Part shown: positions 38,149 to 48,228 of the stretch, piece after piece
Numbering within the stretch: the stretch's first letter is position 1
How the letters are laid out: each line of letters begins with the position of its first letter
Made by a program: the position numbers and the translations under genes
The notes under the pieces: generated by a model
What the model was told of the DNA's origin: nothing
What the model saw: only the letters and a program-made list of their open reading frames with translations
Databases searched by the model: none
Assembly (NCBI RefSeq): GCF_018688155.1
Contig: NZ_CP061312.1
Coordinates: 992,001-1,056,000 of the forward strand
Direction: 5' to 3'
DNA: 64,000 bases
From: Polynucleobacter sp. AP-Sving-400A-A2
GTDB taxonomy: Bacteria > Pseudomonadota > Gammaproteobacteria > Burkholderiales > Burkholderiaceae

Positions 38149-38801
38149 ATAGGAAATAGATTTAATTGGTGCCTTTGGATGTCTTCCGGCGTGTCGACAT
38201 CCATCACAAATGCCTGATTGATGGTGGGCATAATCCTCACCTTATTAGGATGGGCATCCATATAAGATCGACAAACCATGCCTGGCTTGGCTAATACATC
38301 CGAGACTGCTTTATAAGAAAACAATACAGGATTGCCCCGCTTTCCATCCACTGTTGGCAGAATAATTTCCTGCCCACCTTGTCGCTTAGCGTATTCATCA
38401 AGCAATTCTTGAATTTCTTTTGCACCCACTTCGGGCTGATCGGATAGTGCGACTAGTAATACATCAAAGTCAGCTCGCAGTGATTCAAGACCCAAGCGAA
38501 CGGAGGATGGTTGCCCCCTTTCTGGTGAAACATTTCTAATGATCTTCATCGGGTTAGTTAAAGAGGCATTCATCTTTGCAATCTCAGACTCAATCAACTG
38601 GGCATGAAAGCCAGTGACCACAATGCATTCGACGGGACTAAATACTTGAATTGCACTTGCAAAACGCTCTAAAAGGGTTCTTCCGTCACGATGAAGTAAT
38701 GCTTTTGGATGAATGCCTAGCCGACTACCCTCGCCTGCTGCCAATAAGAGCACGGCTATACGTAGTTGTGAATCTTGGGCTGATGGGCTAGAACTTGTCA
38801 T
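38145..38801 (-). CDS. MocA-like nucleotidyltransferase (molybdenum cofactor cytidylyltransferase type)
   Basis: MocA-type enzymes add CMP to molybdopterin for xanthine-oxidase-family hydroxylases. The GT-A nucleotide motif is LLLAAGEGSRLGIHPKALL (about 16-34), then LLVALSDQPEVG (metal-binding Asp), the GNPVLFSY motif and DVDTPEDI near the end. At 218 residues it fits MocA/CoxI-type proteins; MobA (GTP-specific) is less likely because the N-terminal motif is AAGEGSRLG. It is divergent from the XdhC gene over an AT-rich 77-base gap. Confidence 0.82.
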   Translation of the reverse strand: MTSSSPSAQDSQLRIAVLLLAAGEGSRLGIHPKALLHRDGRTLLERFASAIQVFSPVECIVVTGFHAQLIESEIAKMNASLTNPMKIIRNVSPERGQPSSVRLGLESLRADFDVLLVALSDQPEVGAKEIQELLDEYAKRQGGQEIILPTVDGKRGNPVLFSYKAVSDVLAKPGMVCRSYMDAHPNKVRIMPTINQAFVMDVDTPEDIQRHQLNLFPI

Positions 38802-38878
38802 TAGAGAGATAATAAATAGGTAACTAGCAATAAATAATAAATAGAAAAAAATTAAACGTAAGAAATTAAATACAGTAA

Positions 38879-39838
38879 ATGAATAGTACCGATTTAAGCG
38901 TATTAAAGGCTGCGGTAGATTGGCTCAAATCAGGCCATTCGGTTGCTATTGCCACAGTTGTTCAGACTTGGGGTTCTGCTCCAAGACCTATCGGCTCCTG
39001 GTTAGCTATTCGAGGCGACGGGCAAGTCACCGGCTCAGTCTCAGGTGGATGTGTCGAAGATGACCTGATTCGCCGAGTACAAACTGAAATCCTGACTCGA
39101 GATTTGCCAGAAATGGTGGTCTATGGCGTTAGTCAACAAGAGGCCGCCCGTTTTGGCCTGCCCTGTGGTGGAACACTACGATTACTCGTCGAGCCAAAAC
39201 CAGAGCTGGCTATTTTGGAAGCTATCTTAGGGTCCATCAGCAATCACCAAATTACTTCACGTACGGTGGATCTTGCGACTGGCAAGTCTACGCTCGAAGC
39301 TGGTAATCGTAATGAGGCATTCATCTGCGATGAGCGCTTAATGAAAACCACTTACGGTCCTCGCTGGCGTATGGTGATCATTGGAGCCGGACAGCTATCA
39401 CTGTATACCGCTGACTTTGCTCTTGCGTTGGACTTTGAAGTGATCGTCATTGACCCGCGCGAAGAATATGCAGAAGGCATCAATCGTGAACAGATTCAAT
39501 TTATCAAGGGCATGCCGGACGACGTGCTGCTAGAAATTGGAGTTGACTCCCATACAGCGGTGGTTGCCTTAACGCATGACCCTAAGCTTGATGACATGGC
39601 CTTAATGGAAGCATTGAAGTCCCCAGCTTTTTATGTGGGAGCCCTGGGCAGTAGAATCAATACTCAAAAACGTAAAGATCGCTTGCTAGAATTTGATGTG
39701 ACACAGGAACAAGTTGAACGTCTTCACGGACCCGTGGGTCTATTTATCGGCGCTTTGACTCCACCTGAGATCGCCGTATCAATCTTAGCGGAAGTGATTG
39801 CCGTCAAGTACGGCGTCCCAATACCTCAGAAGGTTTAG
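38879..39838 (+). CDS. XdhC/CoxF-family molybdenum-hydroxylase maturation factor
   Basis: XdhC proteins bind molybdenum cofactor and promote its sulfuration before insertion into xanthine-dehydrogenase-type enzymes. The N-terminal XdhC/CoxI domain has VATVVQTWGSAPRPIGSWLA and GSVSGGCVEDDL (about 55-66, conserved Cys); the C-terminal Rossmann domain has VIIGAGQLSLYTADFAL (about 165) and VGALGSRINTQKRKDRL. At 319 residues it is full length. No xanthine-dehydrogenase or CO-dehydrogenase-type structural gene is present in the window. Confidence 0.9.
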   Translation: MNSTDLSVLKAAVDWLKSGHSVAIATVVQTWGSAPRPIGSWLAIRGDGQVTGSVSGGCVEDDLIRRVQTEILTRDLPEMVVYGVSQQEAARFGLPCGGTLRLLVEPKPELAILEAILGSISNHQITSRTVDLATGKSTLEAGNRNEAFICDERLMKTTYGPRWRMVIIGAGQLSLYTADFALALDFEVIVIDPREEYAEGINREQIQFIKGMPDDVLLEIGVDSHTAVVALTHDPKLDDMALMEALKSPAFYVGALGSRINTQKRKDRLLEFDVTQEQVERLHGPVGLFIGALTPPEIAVSILAEVIAVKYGVPIPQKV

Positions 39839-39863
39839 CTCAAATTAAAACTAGATCAGCCTC

Positions 39864-42281
39864 TTAGTTCGCTGTGAGCTTTCCGTCTTTGAGTCTTGGC
39901 TCTACAAAGTGACCTTTACGGGCACGATTGCCTGCAAAGGACTTCAAGGTTTTCGCATCAAGACTGAGCTCCGTTGGTTTACCAGCCCGTCCCGCTCCTG
40001 AATACGTAGCGCCATCAGGCCCAACTGCAATGGCAGACGCCAACTTCTCTTTATCATCCAAGCCCATCAGGATGACGCCTTTACCACCAGTAGGCAAACG
40101 CTTTAGCTCATCTAGTGGGAAGACCAATAACTTAGAGCTTTCAGATAAGCAGGCTACCTGTTTCATGCCCGCCGTGACCTTAGCGGCTCCGAGAGGTGCA
40201 TCACCACCTGGAAATTTACTGTCAATACCAACAAACGATTTACCGGCCTTATTACGGGTAGTCATGTCTGCCACGTTTGCCAGGAAGCCATTGCCTGATC
40301 TTGTAGAAATCAGCACGAGATCATCAGGCTGACCAGCATAGTAGGCAACCATTTGTGATCCAGCTGCTAAGTTCACAAAACTCGTTAATGGCGAGCCATC
40401 TCCACGTGCGCCAGGCAATTCACTTACTGGAACGGTATAGACGCGGCCATCACTACCAAAGCCTTGCATCACATCGACAGTGCGGCACTCAAATGTGTCA
40501 TACAAGGCATCACCTGCTTTAAAGGCAAACTGCATTGCATCATGTTCATGACCTTGGCGTACGCGCACCCAACCTTTTTGCGACACAATCACAGTGACTG
40601 GCTCATCTAAGACTTTAGTCTCAGCTACAGCACGCTTATCTTCCTGAATCAGAGTACGACGATCATCACCAAAATCCTTCATGTCGGATTCGATTTCTTT
40701 GATGATGCGCTTGCGTAGAACGGTATCGCTCTGTAACAAGCCCTCAAGATCATCACGCTCAGACTTAAGCGCTTTCAACTCTTGCTCAATCTTGATACCT
40801 TCAAGGCGAGCTAACTGACGCAAGCGAATGTCTAAGATATCTTCCGCTTGACGATCACTCAGCTTAAACTCTTTTATAAGATCAGCCTTAGGTTCATCGC
40901 TATTACGAATGATCTTAATGACCTTATCAATATTCAGAAGAACGATCAAGCGCCCTTCCAAAATATGCATTCGATCATTCACCTTGCCTAAACGGTATTG
41001 AGTACGTCTTGTAACAGTACCCACTCTGAAAGAAATCCACTCTGAAATAATCTCTTTAAGACCTTTTTGACGTGGACGTCCGTCAGTACCAATCATGACC
41101 AAGTTCATTGGTGCATTGGATTCTAGCGATGTATGAGCTAGTAATAAATTAGCAAACTCATTGACATCAATATTTTTACTCTTAGGCTCAAATACCAGAC
41201 GTACAGCCGCATCTTTGCTCGACTCATCACGTACGCCATCCAGGACATTCAGAATGGTGGATTTGAGATTGCTTTGCTCTGGAGTTAAAGTCTTCTTGCC
41301 AACTTTGACTTTAGGATTGGTAATCTCTTCAATCTCTTGCAATACCCGCTGCGATGACGTTGATGGTGGTAGTTCATTCACCACGATTTGCCACTGGCCA
41401 CGAGCCAATTCTTCAACAGACCAACGGGCACGTACTTTTAAGCTGCCGCGACCTGCTTCATAAATCTGCGTAATTTCTGCTGGAGAAGAAATAATTTGAC
41501 CGCCACCAGGATAGTCCGGGCCAGGTATGATTTCCAATAACTCTGAAGTACTCATCTTCGGAGACTTCATCAAGGCAATCGCTGCGCTAGCCACTTCACG
41601 TAAATTGTGCGAAGGAATCTCCGTTGCCATACCTACCGCAATACCTGATGCGCCGTTCAATAGAACAAAAGGCAAGCGTGCTGGTAACAACTTAGGCTCC
41701 TGGAAGGATCCATCGTAGTTCGGCGCAAAATCGACCGTACCTTCATCAATCTCACTGAGCAACAAACCGGCAATTTTGGTTAAACGCGCTTCGGTGTATC
41801 GCATAGCCGCTGCGCCATCACCATCACGTGAACCAAAGTTACCCTGACCATCAATCAATGGGTAACGTAATGAGAAGCTTTGGGCAAGACGCACTAATGC
41901 GTCATAAGCGGATTGATCACCGTGCGGATGGAATTTACCAAGTACATCACCAACTACACGCGCACTCTTAACTGGCTTCGCATCAGCACGCAAACCCATC
42001 TCACTCATCGAGAACAGAATGCGGCGTTGAACCGGCTTTTGACCATCAGATACATCTGGCAATGCGCGACCTTTGACAACGCTAATGGCGTAATCTAAGT
42101 AAGCGCGTTCAGCATAGACCGCTAGCGTTAGGCTATCTTTATCGTCCTCATTGAGCTCAATCTTTTTTGGATCATGCGGATCATTGGGTCCACCTGCCTG
42201 AACAGAAATAGGTTCATCGATTGCAAACAAATCAGCTTGATCTGTAGAGTCTGCACTACCTGGAGTTTTTTTGATCGCCAT
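39864..42281 (-). CDS. parC: DNA topoisomerase IV subunit A
   Basis: ParC cuts and rejoins DNA in the decatenating topoisomerase IV. The catalytic Arg161-Tyr162 pair is in [12 protein letters not shown], preceded by the winged-helix HPHGD motif and [16 protein letters not shown]; a coiled-coil tower follows, then a short C-terminal pinwheel-like domain. At 805 residues it is ParC rather than GyrA, as the lone parE neighbour also indicates. The residue after HPHGD, at the place of E. coli ParC Ser80, is Gln123. The ATG overlaps the parE stop by one base (TAATG), so translation is coupled. Confidence 0.95.
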   Translation of the reverse strand: MAIKKTPGSADSTDQADLFAIDEPISVQAGGPNDPHDPKKIELNEDDKDSLTLAVYAERAYLDYAISVVKGRALPDVSDGQKPVQRRILFSMSEMGLRADAKPVKSARVVGDVLGKFHPHGDQSAYDALVRLAQSFSLRYPLIDGQGNFGSRDGDGAAAMRYTEARLTKIAGLLLSEIDEGTVDFAPNYDGSFQEPKLLPARLPFVLLNGASGIAVGMATEIPSHNLREVASAAIALMKSPKMSTSELLEIIPGPDYPGGGQIISSPAEITQIYEAGRGSLKVRARWSVEELARGQWQIVVNELPPSTSSQRVLQEIEEITNPKVKVGKKTLTPEQSNLKSTILNVLDGVRDESSKDAAVRLVFEPKSKNIDVNEFANLLLAHTSLESNAPMNLVMIGTDGRPRQKGLKEIISEWISFRVGTVTRRTQYRLGKVNDRMHILEGRLIVLLNIDKVIKIIRNSDEPKADLIKEFKLSDRQAEDILDIRLRQLARLEGIKIEQELKALKSERDDLEGLLQSDTVLRKRIIKEIESDMKDFGDDRRTLIQEDKRAVAETKVLDEPVTVIVSQKGWVRVRQGHEHDAMQFAFKAGDALYDTFECRTVDVMQGFGSDGRVYTVPVSELPGARGDGSPLTSFVNLAAGSQMVAYYAGQPDDLVLISTRSGNGFLANVADMTTRNKAGKSFVGIDSKFPGGDAPLGAAKVTAGMKQVACLSESSKLLVFPLDELKRLPTGGKGVILMGLDDKEKLASAIAVGPDGATYSGAGRAGKPTELSLDAKTLKSFAGNRARKGHFVEPRLKDGKLTAN

Positions 42282-44269
42282 TAGATATCCGCCTCTACTT
42301 CGTTACCGCGCTCTTCCAACCAATCACGACGAGCCCCGGATTCGGATTTACCCATCAACATATCCATTGTTTTAATTGTTTCATCTTCTGTCCACGTGCC
42401 CAATGTCACTGGCAATAGGCGACGAGTATCTGGGTTGAGGGTGGTATCCCACAGTTGTTCAGCGCTCATCTCGCCCAAACCTTTAAAACGAGAAATTTGC
42501 CAAGCAGACTCTTTGACGCCATCTTTACGCAACTTATCTTCAATTGCTTGCAGCTCGCTTGCATCTAAAGCGTAAATCTTTTGGGCTGGCTTTTTACCAC
42601 GAGCTGGCGCATCCACTCTAAATAAGGGCGGCCGGGAAATATGGATATGCCCCAATTCAATTAACTTAGGGAAATGCTTGTAGAACAAGGTGAGTAGCAA
42701 TACCTGAATATGCGCACCATCGACGTCCGCATCAGACAAGATGCAGACCTTGCCGTAACGTAAATTCGATAAATCCGGCATGTCATTAGCACCATGTGGA
42801 TCGACGCCAATGGCTACCGCAATGTCATGTACTTCATTATTGGCAAATAAACGATCGCGCTCGGCTTCCCAAGTATTGAGAACCTTGCCACGCAAAGGCA
42901 GGATCGCTTGATATTCTTTGTTGCGCCCCATCTTGGCTGAGCCGCCGGCTGAATCTCCCTCAACCAGGAAGATTTCATTCAGGCCAATATCTTCGCTCTC
43001 GCAATCAGTCAACTTTCCGGGAAGAACTGCTACACCAGATGATTTTTTCTTCTCTACTTTTTGGCCAGCACGGGTTCTAGCTTGAGCTTGCTTAATCACT
43101 AAGTCCGCTAGTTTGCGACCGTAGTCCACGTGCTCATTGAGCCAAAGCTCTAATGCAGATTTAGCGTAGCCAGAAACCAAACGCACTGCGTCTCTAGAGT
43201 TCAGACGCTCTTTAATTTGCCCCTGGAATTGGGGGTCCAATACCTTGGCAGACAAAATAAATGAAGCGCGCGCAAAGACGTCTTCAGGCATTAACTTGAC
43301 ACCTTTTGGTTGTAAAGCATGCATCTCAATGAAGCCTTTCACGGCATTAAAGAGGCCTTCACGCAGACCACTTTCATGCGTTCCACCTGCAGGAGTCGGG
43401 ATTAAGTTCACATAACTCTCACGCACAGGTGGGCCATCTTCGGTCCAAGTTACAACCCAAGCAGCGCCCTCGCCTTCAGCAAAGGAGTCATCATCTCCGT
43501 TACCAGTAGCGTATTGCTCACCTTCAAATGGAGGAATTACTTCTGCGCCATGACCAGCTTGAGCCATTGCTTCATTTAAGTAGCCACGCAAGCCATGGGC
43601 ATATTGCCAAGTTTGGCTCTCGCCAGACTTTTCTTGAATCAGGGTCACTTTTACGCCTGGCAATAAGACTGCCTTAGAGCGTAATAAACGAATGAGTTCA
43701 GGCATAGGGATAGCTGCGTTATCAAAGTACTTGCCATCAGGCCATGCACGTACACGTGTACCGTGAGACTTATCCTCTTTGCCGGCGGCGCTGGTTTTGA
43801 GCTTTTCAATCACCCTGCCATCAGCAAAGGTCAATGTAGAGACTTGACCCTCACGCCATACGGTGACCTCTAGTCGCTTAGATAAGGCATTGGTTACAGA
43901 AACACCGACACCATGCAAACCACCAGAGAAGGCATATGCACCGCCGGAGCCTTTTTCGAATTTACCGCCAGCATGAAGCTGGGTAAAGACGATTTCTACT
44001 ACTGGGAGCTTCTCGGTTGGATGCATTCCCACAGGAATACCGCGGCCATCATCCTCCACACTCACACTGCTGTCGGTATGCAAAGTCACAATGATTTGTT
44101 TGCCAAACCCTCCTAAAGCCTCGTCAGAAGCGTTATCCAGTACCTCCTGAATGATGTGCAAGGGATTATCAGTGCGGGTGTACATTCCCGGCCGCTGACG
44201 GACGGGTTCAAGCCCTTTTAAGACTTGAATCGATGATTCGCTGTATTCAGATGTTTTACGGGTAGCCAT
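42281..44269 (-). CDS. parE: DNA topoisomerase IV subunit B
   Basis: ParE is the ATPase subunit of topoisomerase IV. The GHKL ATPase domain (about 1-210) shows [11 protein letters not shown] and [11 protein letters not shown]; the transducer follows, then the TOPRIM domain with [22 protein letters not shown] and [16 protein letters not shown], and the C-terminal [17 protein letters not shown]. At 662 residues it fits the ParE length without the GyrB insert. It is the first gene of the parE-parC operon, divergent from the CaiB-like gene over 78 bases. Confidence 0.95.
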   Translation of the reverse strand: MATRKTSEYSESSIQVLKGLEPVRQRPGMYTRTDNPLHIIQEVLDNASDEALGGFGKQIIVTLHTDSSVSVEDDGRGIPVGMHPTEKLPVVEIVFTQLHAGGKFEKGSGGAYAFSGGLHGVGVSVTNALSKRLEVTVWREGQVSTLTFADGRVIEKLKTSAAGKEDKSHGTRVRAWPDGKYFDNAAIPMPELIRLLRSKAVLLPGVKVTLIQEKSGESQTWQYAHGLRGYLNEAMAQAGHGAEVIPPFEGEQYATGNGDDDSFAEGEGAAWVVTWTEDGPPVRESYVNLIPTPAGGTHESGLREGLFNAVKGFIEMHALQPKGVKLMPEDVFARASFILSAKVLDPQFQGQIKERLNSRDAVRLVSGYAKSALELWLNEHVDYGRKLADLVIKQAQARTRAGQKVEKKKSSGVAVLPGKLTDCESEDIGLNEIFLVEGDSAGGSAKMGRNKEYQAILPLRGKVLNTWEAERDRLFANNEVHDIAVAIGVDPHGANDMPDLSNLRYGKVCILSDADVDGAHIQVLLLTLFYKHFPKLIELGHIHISRPPLFRVDAPARGKKPAQKIYALDASELQAIEDKLRKDGVKESAWQISRFKGLGEMSAEQLWDTTLNPDTRRLLPVTLGTWTEDETIKTMDMLMGKSESGARRDWLEERGNEVEADI

Positions 44270-44347
44270 GCGCGCAAATTGTAGTCATGTCTGAAGGAAA
44301 ACCTGAATTTTCCTGAATTACCCTTTTTTTCATGCCAAAATTGCAGG

Positions 44348-45568
44348 ATGGGAGCCTTAAGTCATATTCGCGTTTTAGACCTCAGCCGTGTGCTTGCCGG
44401 CCCGTGGTGTACTCAAAACCTCGCCGACCTCGGTGCAGATGTCATTAAGGTTGAAAAACCTGGTGAGGGCGATGACACACGGCACTGGGGCCCTCCTTTT
44501 GCCAGAGATCAAAACGGCAAAGATACGGCTGAAAGTGCGTATTTCATATCCATTAACCGCAATAAACGTTCCATTACGGTCGATATTAGCAAGCCTGAAG
44601 GCCAAGAAATCATTCGCCAGCTCGCAAAAGACTCCGATGTCGTCATTGAGAACTACAAAGTTGGACAGCTGGCTAAGTACGGACTGGATTACGAGAGCTT
44701 AATCAAAGTAAAGCCGGATCTCATTTACTGCTCAATTACTGGATTCGGGCAATTTGGGCCCTACTCAAAACGCCCTGGATATGATTTTATTGTCCAAGGA
44801 ATGGGTGGCTTTATGAGCGTTACCGGTGAAGCGGATGACTTTCCAGGTGCTAGCCCGCAAAAAGCGGGTGTTGCAATTGCCGATATCTTTACCGGGATGT
44901 ACGCCACCACCTCCATCTTGGCGGCCATTGCCCATAAAAACCATACTGGCGAAGGTCAATACATTGACTTGGCACTATTGGATACGCAAATAGCAGTCAT
45001 GGCAAATGTGGCTAGCGCCTATTTATGCTCAGATGAAATCCCCAAACGTTGGGGCAATGCATCGCCAACGATAGTACCTTATCAAACACTTCCCACATCA
45101 GATGGCTGGATGATTGTTGCAGCCGGAAATAACGGCCAATTCAGGCATTTTGTTACCGCAGGTAATGAAGCCCATTTAGCCGATAACCCTCTGTACTCCG
45201 AGAATCCAATGCGGGTGAAGCACCGCGAACAGCTAGTACCTCTGCTGGAGGAAATGACGAGAAAGAAAACTAAGGCAGAGTGGATTGCCTTACTTGAAAA
45301 AGCAAATGTACCCTGCGGACCAATTAATAATTTTCAAGAGGTATTTGAAAATGAACAGGTCAAAGCCCGTGATATTCAAATCAATGTGCCCCACCCCACA
45401 GCTGGCAAGATGAAGTTGGTAGCAAGTCCTATGCGACTCTCTAAAACTCCAGTAGAAGTCAGAATGGCACCCCCAACCTTGGGACAGCATACTGATGAGA
45501 TCCTACGCGAGAGACTGGGTCTTAGCGCGCAGGATATCGATTTACTGAGAGAGAATGGTTCGATCTAA
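44348..45568 (+). CDS. CaiB/BaiF-family (class III) CoA-transferase
   Basis: Family III CoA-transferases move CoA between carboxylic acids through an aspartyl anhydride. The start LSHIRVLDLSRVLAGPWCTQNLADLGADVIKVEKP is typical, the catalytic aspartate is likely in the VAIADIFTGMYA region (about 178), and the C-terminal TLGQHTDEILRERLGLS ends the family fold. At 406 residues it is full length. The substrate cannot be read; it is next to a Bug binding protein and a succinate-semialdehyde-type dehydrogenase. It overlaps the convergent Bug gene by four bases. Confidence 0.9.
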   Translation: MGALSHIRVLDLSRVLAGPWCTQNLADLGADVIKVEKPGEGDDTRHWGPPFARDQNGKDTAESAYFISINRNKRSITVDISKPEGQEIIRQLAKDSDVVIENYKVGQLAKYGLDYESLIKVKPDLIYCSITGFGQFGPYSKRPGYDFIVQGMGGFMSVTGEADDFPGASPQKAGVAIADIFTGMYATTSILAAIAHKNHTGEGQYIDLALLDTQIAVMANVASAYLCSDEIPKRWGNASPTIVPYQTLPTSDGWMIVAAGNNGQFRHFVTAGNEAHLADNPLYSENPMRVKHREQLVPLLEEMTRKKTKAEWIALLEKANVPCGPINNFQEVFENEQVKARDIQINVPHPTAGKMKLVASPMRLSKTPVEVRMAPPTLGQHTDEILRERLGLSAQDIDLLRENGSI

Positions 45569-46572
45569 TCGAGCTTGCCAATTTTTCTAACTACCTCATT
45601 CATCTTGGCAATATCCTTATCCCAAAAGATTTGGAATTCAGGTTCATCAAGATAGTCGATTGGGCTACCTGCATTACCAATAGTTGAGCGAATGGAATTG
45701 TCGTTAACGGCAACTCTTAATGCATCACGATACTTTTTGACAATCGGCTCAGGCGTACTTTTCGGTACAAAAATTCCAGTCCATTGATTGTATTCAACGG
45801 GTATTCCGAGCTCTTTTAGAGATGGAACATCTGGTAGTGCAGCCATCCTGCCTGTTCCGGTATGAGCTAAAGCTCTGAGTTTTCCAGCCTTGACGTTTTG
45901 AACTACGGTTGATGGGCCACTAGCGACAATATCAACCTCTCCACTAAGTACAGCTAACACAGCAGGGCCAGCACCACCATAGGGAATATGAACAACGAAA
46001 ATATTCTGATTTGTTTTTAACATCTCCATTGGCAACTGCATTGTTCCGTAGTTACCAGAAGAGCTGAAATTGTATTTACCAGGATACTTTTTAGCATCAG
46101 CAACAAACTCTGTCATGGTTTTCCATGGAGCATCATTCTTCACCACAATCACCAATGGATCAGAAGTAATGCGGCCAATGGGTCTTAGCTGATTGGTGGA
46201 ATACGAAGCTGTCTTGCCAGCAATCTTATCTGTCTCTGGAATGGTTGAAACAGAGGACATCGCAAACAATACGTTATAGCCATCTGGCTTTGCTTTTGCT
46301 ACAAAGGCATTACCGATTCCGCCACCTGCACCAGGTTTATTTTCCATAATGATCGGCTTTTCAAGATTTTTAGCCATGCCATCAGCAATGGGTCTACCAA
46401 CAACTGTAGCAACCCCACCCGGCGGAAATGGAATGATCATTGAAATGGGTCTGTTAGGCCATGACTCTTCAGCAGGCGCTGACTGACCAGAAGCGCTCTG
46501 GCTGAACAGCGACACTGCAGCAAATAAACAGCCTAATAAGATTCCGATTTTTTGTTTTTTCTTGGAATGCAT
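45565..46572 (-). CDS. Bug-family tripartite tricarboxylate transporter substrate-binding protein (first copy)
   Basis: Bug proteins are periplasmic Venus-flytrap receptors for small carboxylates. A Sec signal (about 1-30, ILLGCLFAAVSLFSQSASG) precedes WPNRPISMIIPFPPGGVA, the family's ligand-binding strand, and VENKPGAGGGIGNAF-like and SSGNYGTMQLPMEML motifs. At 335 residues it is normal. GGAGGA is eight bases before the ATG. No TctA/TctB membrane components are nearby; orphan Bug genes are common in Burkholderiales. It is 25 bases downstream of the aldehyde dehydrogenase. Confidence 0.92.
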   Translation of the reverse strand: MHSKKKQKIGILLGCLFAAVSLFSQSASGQSAPAEESWPNRPISMIIPFPPGGVATVVGRPIADGMAKNLEKPIIMENKPGAGGGIGNAFVAKAKPDGYNVLFAMSSVSTIPETDKIAGKTASYSTNQLRPIGRITSDPLVIVVKNDAPWKTMTEFVADAKKYPGKYNFSSSGNYGTMQLPMEMLKTNQNIFVVHIPYGGAGPAVLAVLSGEVDIVASGPSTVVQNVKAGKLRALAHTGTGRMAALPDVPSLKELGIPVEYNQWTGIFVPKSTPEPIVKKYRDALRVAVNDNSIRSTIGNAGSPIDYLDEPEFQIFWDKDIAKMNEVVRKIGKLD

Positions 46573-46597
46573 TAATTTGTCTCCTCCAACTATTTAT

Positions 46598-48079
46598 TTA
46601 TAGGCCTACGCAGACATACTTCATCTCGAGGTATTCATCAATACCCCAAGAGCTGCCTTCTCTACCTAAGCCGGATTGCTTAACACCGCCAAATGGGGCA
46701 ACCTCGTTAGAAAAGAGGCCGGTGTTGACCCCGACCATGCCAAACTCCAGAGCCTCAGCCACTTTCCAGATGCGACCGATATCACGGCTATAGAAATAAG
46801 AAGCCAATCCAAACTGGCTGTTATTGGCGAGCTTGACAACCTCTTCATCAGACTCAAAAGGAATGACTGGGGCAACTGGCCCAAAGGTTTCTTCAGTTAC
46901 CACTAGCATGGAATTACTTACATTTGCCAAAATGGTGGGCTCAAAAAAAGTACCGCCTCGCTCAGAAGACTTGCCGCCGGTAACCAAGGTCGCCCCCTTA
47001 GCTACTGCATCAGCAATATGTCTCTGGACTTTAGCCAGTGCATGCTCATCGATCAAGGGGCCTTGAGTCACCCCAGGCTCTAAACCATGACCCACTTTGA
47101 GTCCTTTTGTAGCAGCAGCAAACTTTTCAACAAATTCGTTATGGACTTTTTTATGCACATAAAAGCGATTGGCTGCAACACAAGCTTGGCCAGCATTACG
47201 GTACTTAGCAAACATAGCGCCAGCAACCGCATTGTCAATGTTGGCATCTTCAAAAACAATAAATGGCGCATGACCACCTAACTCAAGAGCAATCTTTTTC
47301 ACTGTTGGGGCGCACTGCATCATTAGCAACTTGCCAACCTCAGTGGATCCAGTGAACGAGAGATGCTTAACTACTTGAGAGTCACAAAGTGCTTTACCAA
47401 TCGCGATGGAATTGTGAGCATCCGCGGTCAAAATATTGATCACGCCATCAGGGACGCCTGCACGAGAAGCGAGTTCAGCCAATGCCAATGCTGACAATGG
47501 TGTTTGTTCAGCAGGCTTGATCACAATAGAGCAACCTGCTGCCAGTGCTGGAGATACTTTTCTAGTAATCATGGCACTAGGGAAGTTCCAAGGAGTAATT
47601 GCTACGCACACTCCAATAGGTTGCTTGAGAACCATCAAACGCTTGTCTTCCCAAGTTGAGCTAGGAATGGCGCCAGTGACTCGTTTCGCCTCTTCAGCAA
47701 ACCACTCAATAAATGAAGATCCATAATGAATCTCGCCTTTAGCTTCAACCAAAGGCTTACCCTGCTCCAAAGACATAATGATTCCAAGATCTTCGGTGTG
47801 CTCTGTGATTAAGTCAAACCACTTGCGCATAACTGCAGCGCGCTCCTTACCAGTTTTTGTGCGCCATTGCGTAAATGCAGTTTCAGCTAATGCAACAGCG
47901 TCCAGTGCATCAGCAACATCGAGATTGGGAACCTGAGCGATTTCTTCGCCAGTTGCAGGATTAGTTACTGAAAAAACTTTGCCAGATTTAGCTTGAAGCC
48001 ATTTACCGCCGATAAATGCATCGCCCTTCAGGAGATTTTTATCTTTCAATAACGAACTAATGTGATTTACTGCTGACAT
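46598..48079 (-). CDS. gabD: NAD(P)-dependent succinate-semialdehyde dehydrogenase-like enzyme
   Basis: This ALDH-superfamily protein resembles GabD, which oxidises succinate semialdehyde to succinate. The general-base glutamate is in ALELGGHAPFIVF (about 260) and the catalytic cysteine in RNAGQACVAANRFYV (about 294); TPWNFPSAMITRK, SFTGSTEVGK and GREGSSWGIDEYLEMKYV are the other GabD-type motifs. I chose ATG 48079 (493 aa), with GGAG about nine bases upstream, over a TTG at 48094. Related substrates such as glutarate semialdehyde cannot be excluded. Confidence 0.88.
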   Translation of the reverse strand: MSAVNHISSLLKDKNLLKGDAFIGGKWLQAKSGKVFSVTNPATGEEIAQVPNLDVADALDAVALAETAFTQWRTKTGKERAAVMRKWFDLITEHTEDLGIIMSLEQGKPLVEAKGEIHYGSSFIEWFAEEAKRVTGAIPSSTWEDKRLMVLKQPIGVCVAITPWNFPSAMITRKVSPALAAGCSIVIKPAEQTPLSALALAELASRAGVPDGVINILTADAHNSIAIGKALCDSQVVKHLSFTGSTEVGKLLMMQCAPTVKKIALELGGHAPFIVFEDANIDNAVAGAMFAKYRNAGQACVAANRFYVHKKVHNEFVEKFAAATKGLKVGHGLEPGVTQGPLIDEHALAKVQRHIADAVAKGATLVTGGKSSERGGTFFEPTILANVSNSMLVVTEETFGPVAPVIPFESDEEVVKLANNSQFGLASYFYSRDIGRIWKVAEALEFGMVGVNTGLFSNEVAPFGGVKQSGLGREGSSWGIDEYLEMKYVCVGL

Positions 48080-48228
48080 AAATAAATACTCCAAAGAATC
48101 TTGTAGGTGGCAAAATTGCTCATTAATTTAAAAAGTGTTTTGACCCCACCAATCAGTAAAAACCCTAGGCAGGTATTGCTTTACCAAGGTGTTAATTATT
48201 GGATACGAAGAAAATTTTGCAATCAAAA

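Noticed and set aside
38802..38878. Very AT-rich gap with AAATAATAAATA-like repeats between mocA and xdhC
   Set aside because: Looks like an ordinary divergent promoter region; no clear hexamers or factor site could be singled out.
44291..44317. Three CTGAA repeats and an AGGAAAA/TTTTCCT inverted repeat in the parE-CaiB gap
   Set aside because: Short and imperfectly spaced (12 and 10 bases); could arise by chance in a small AT-rich gap.
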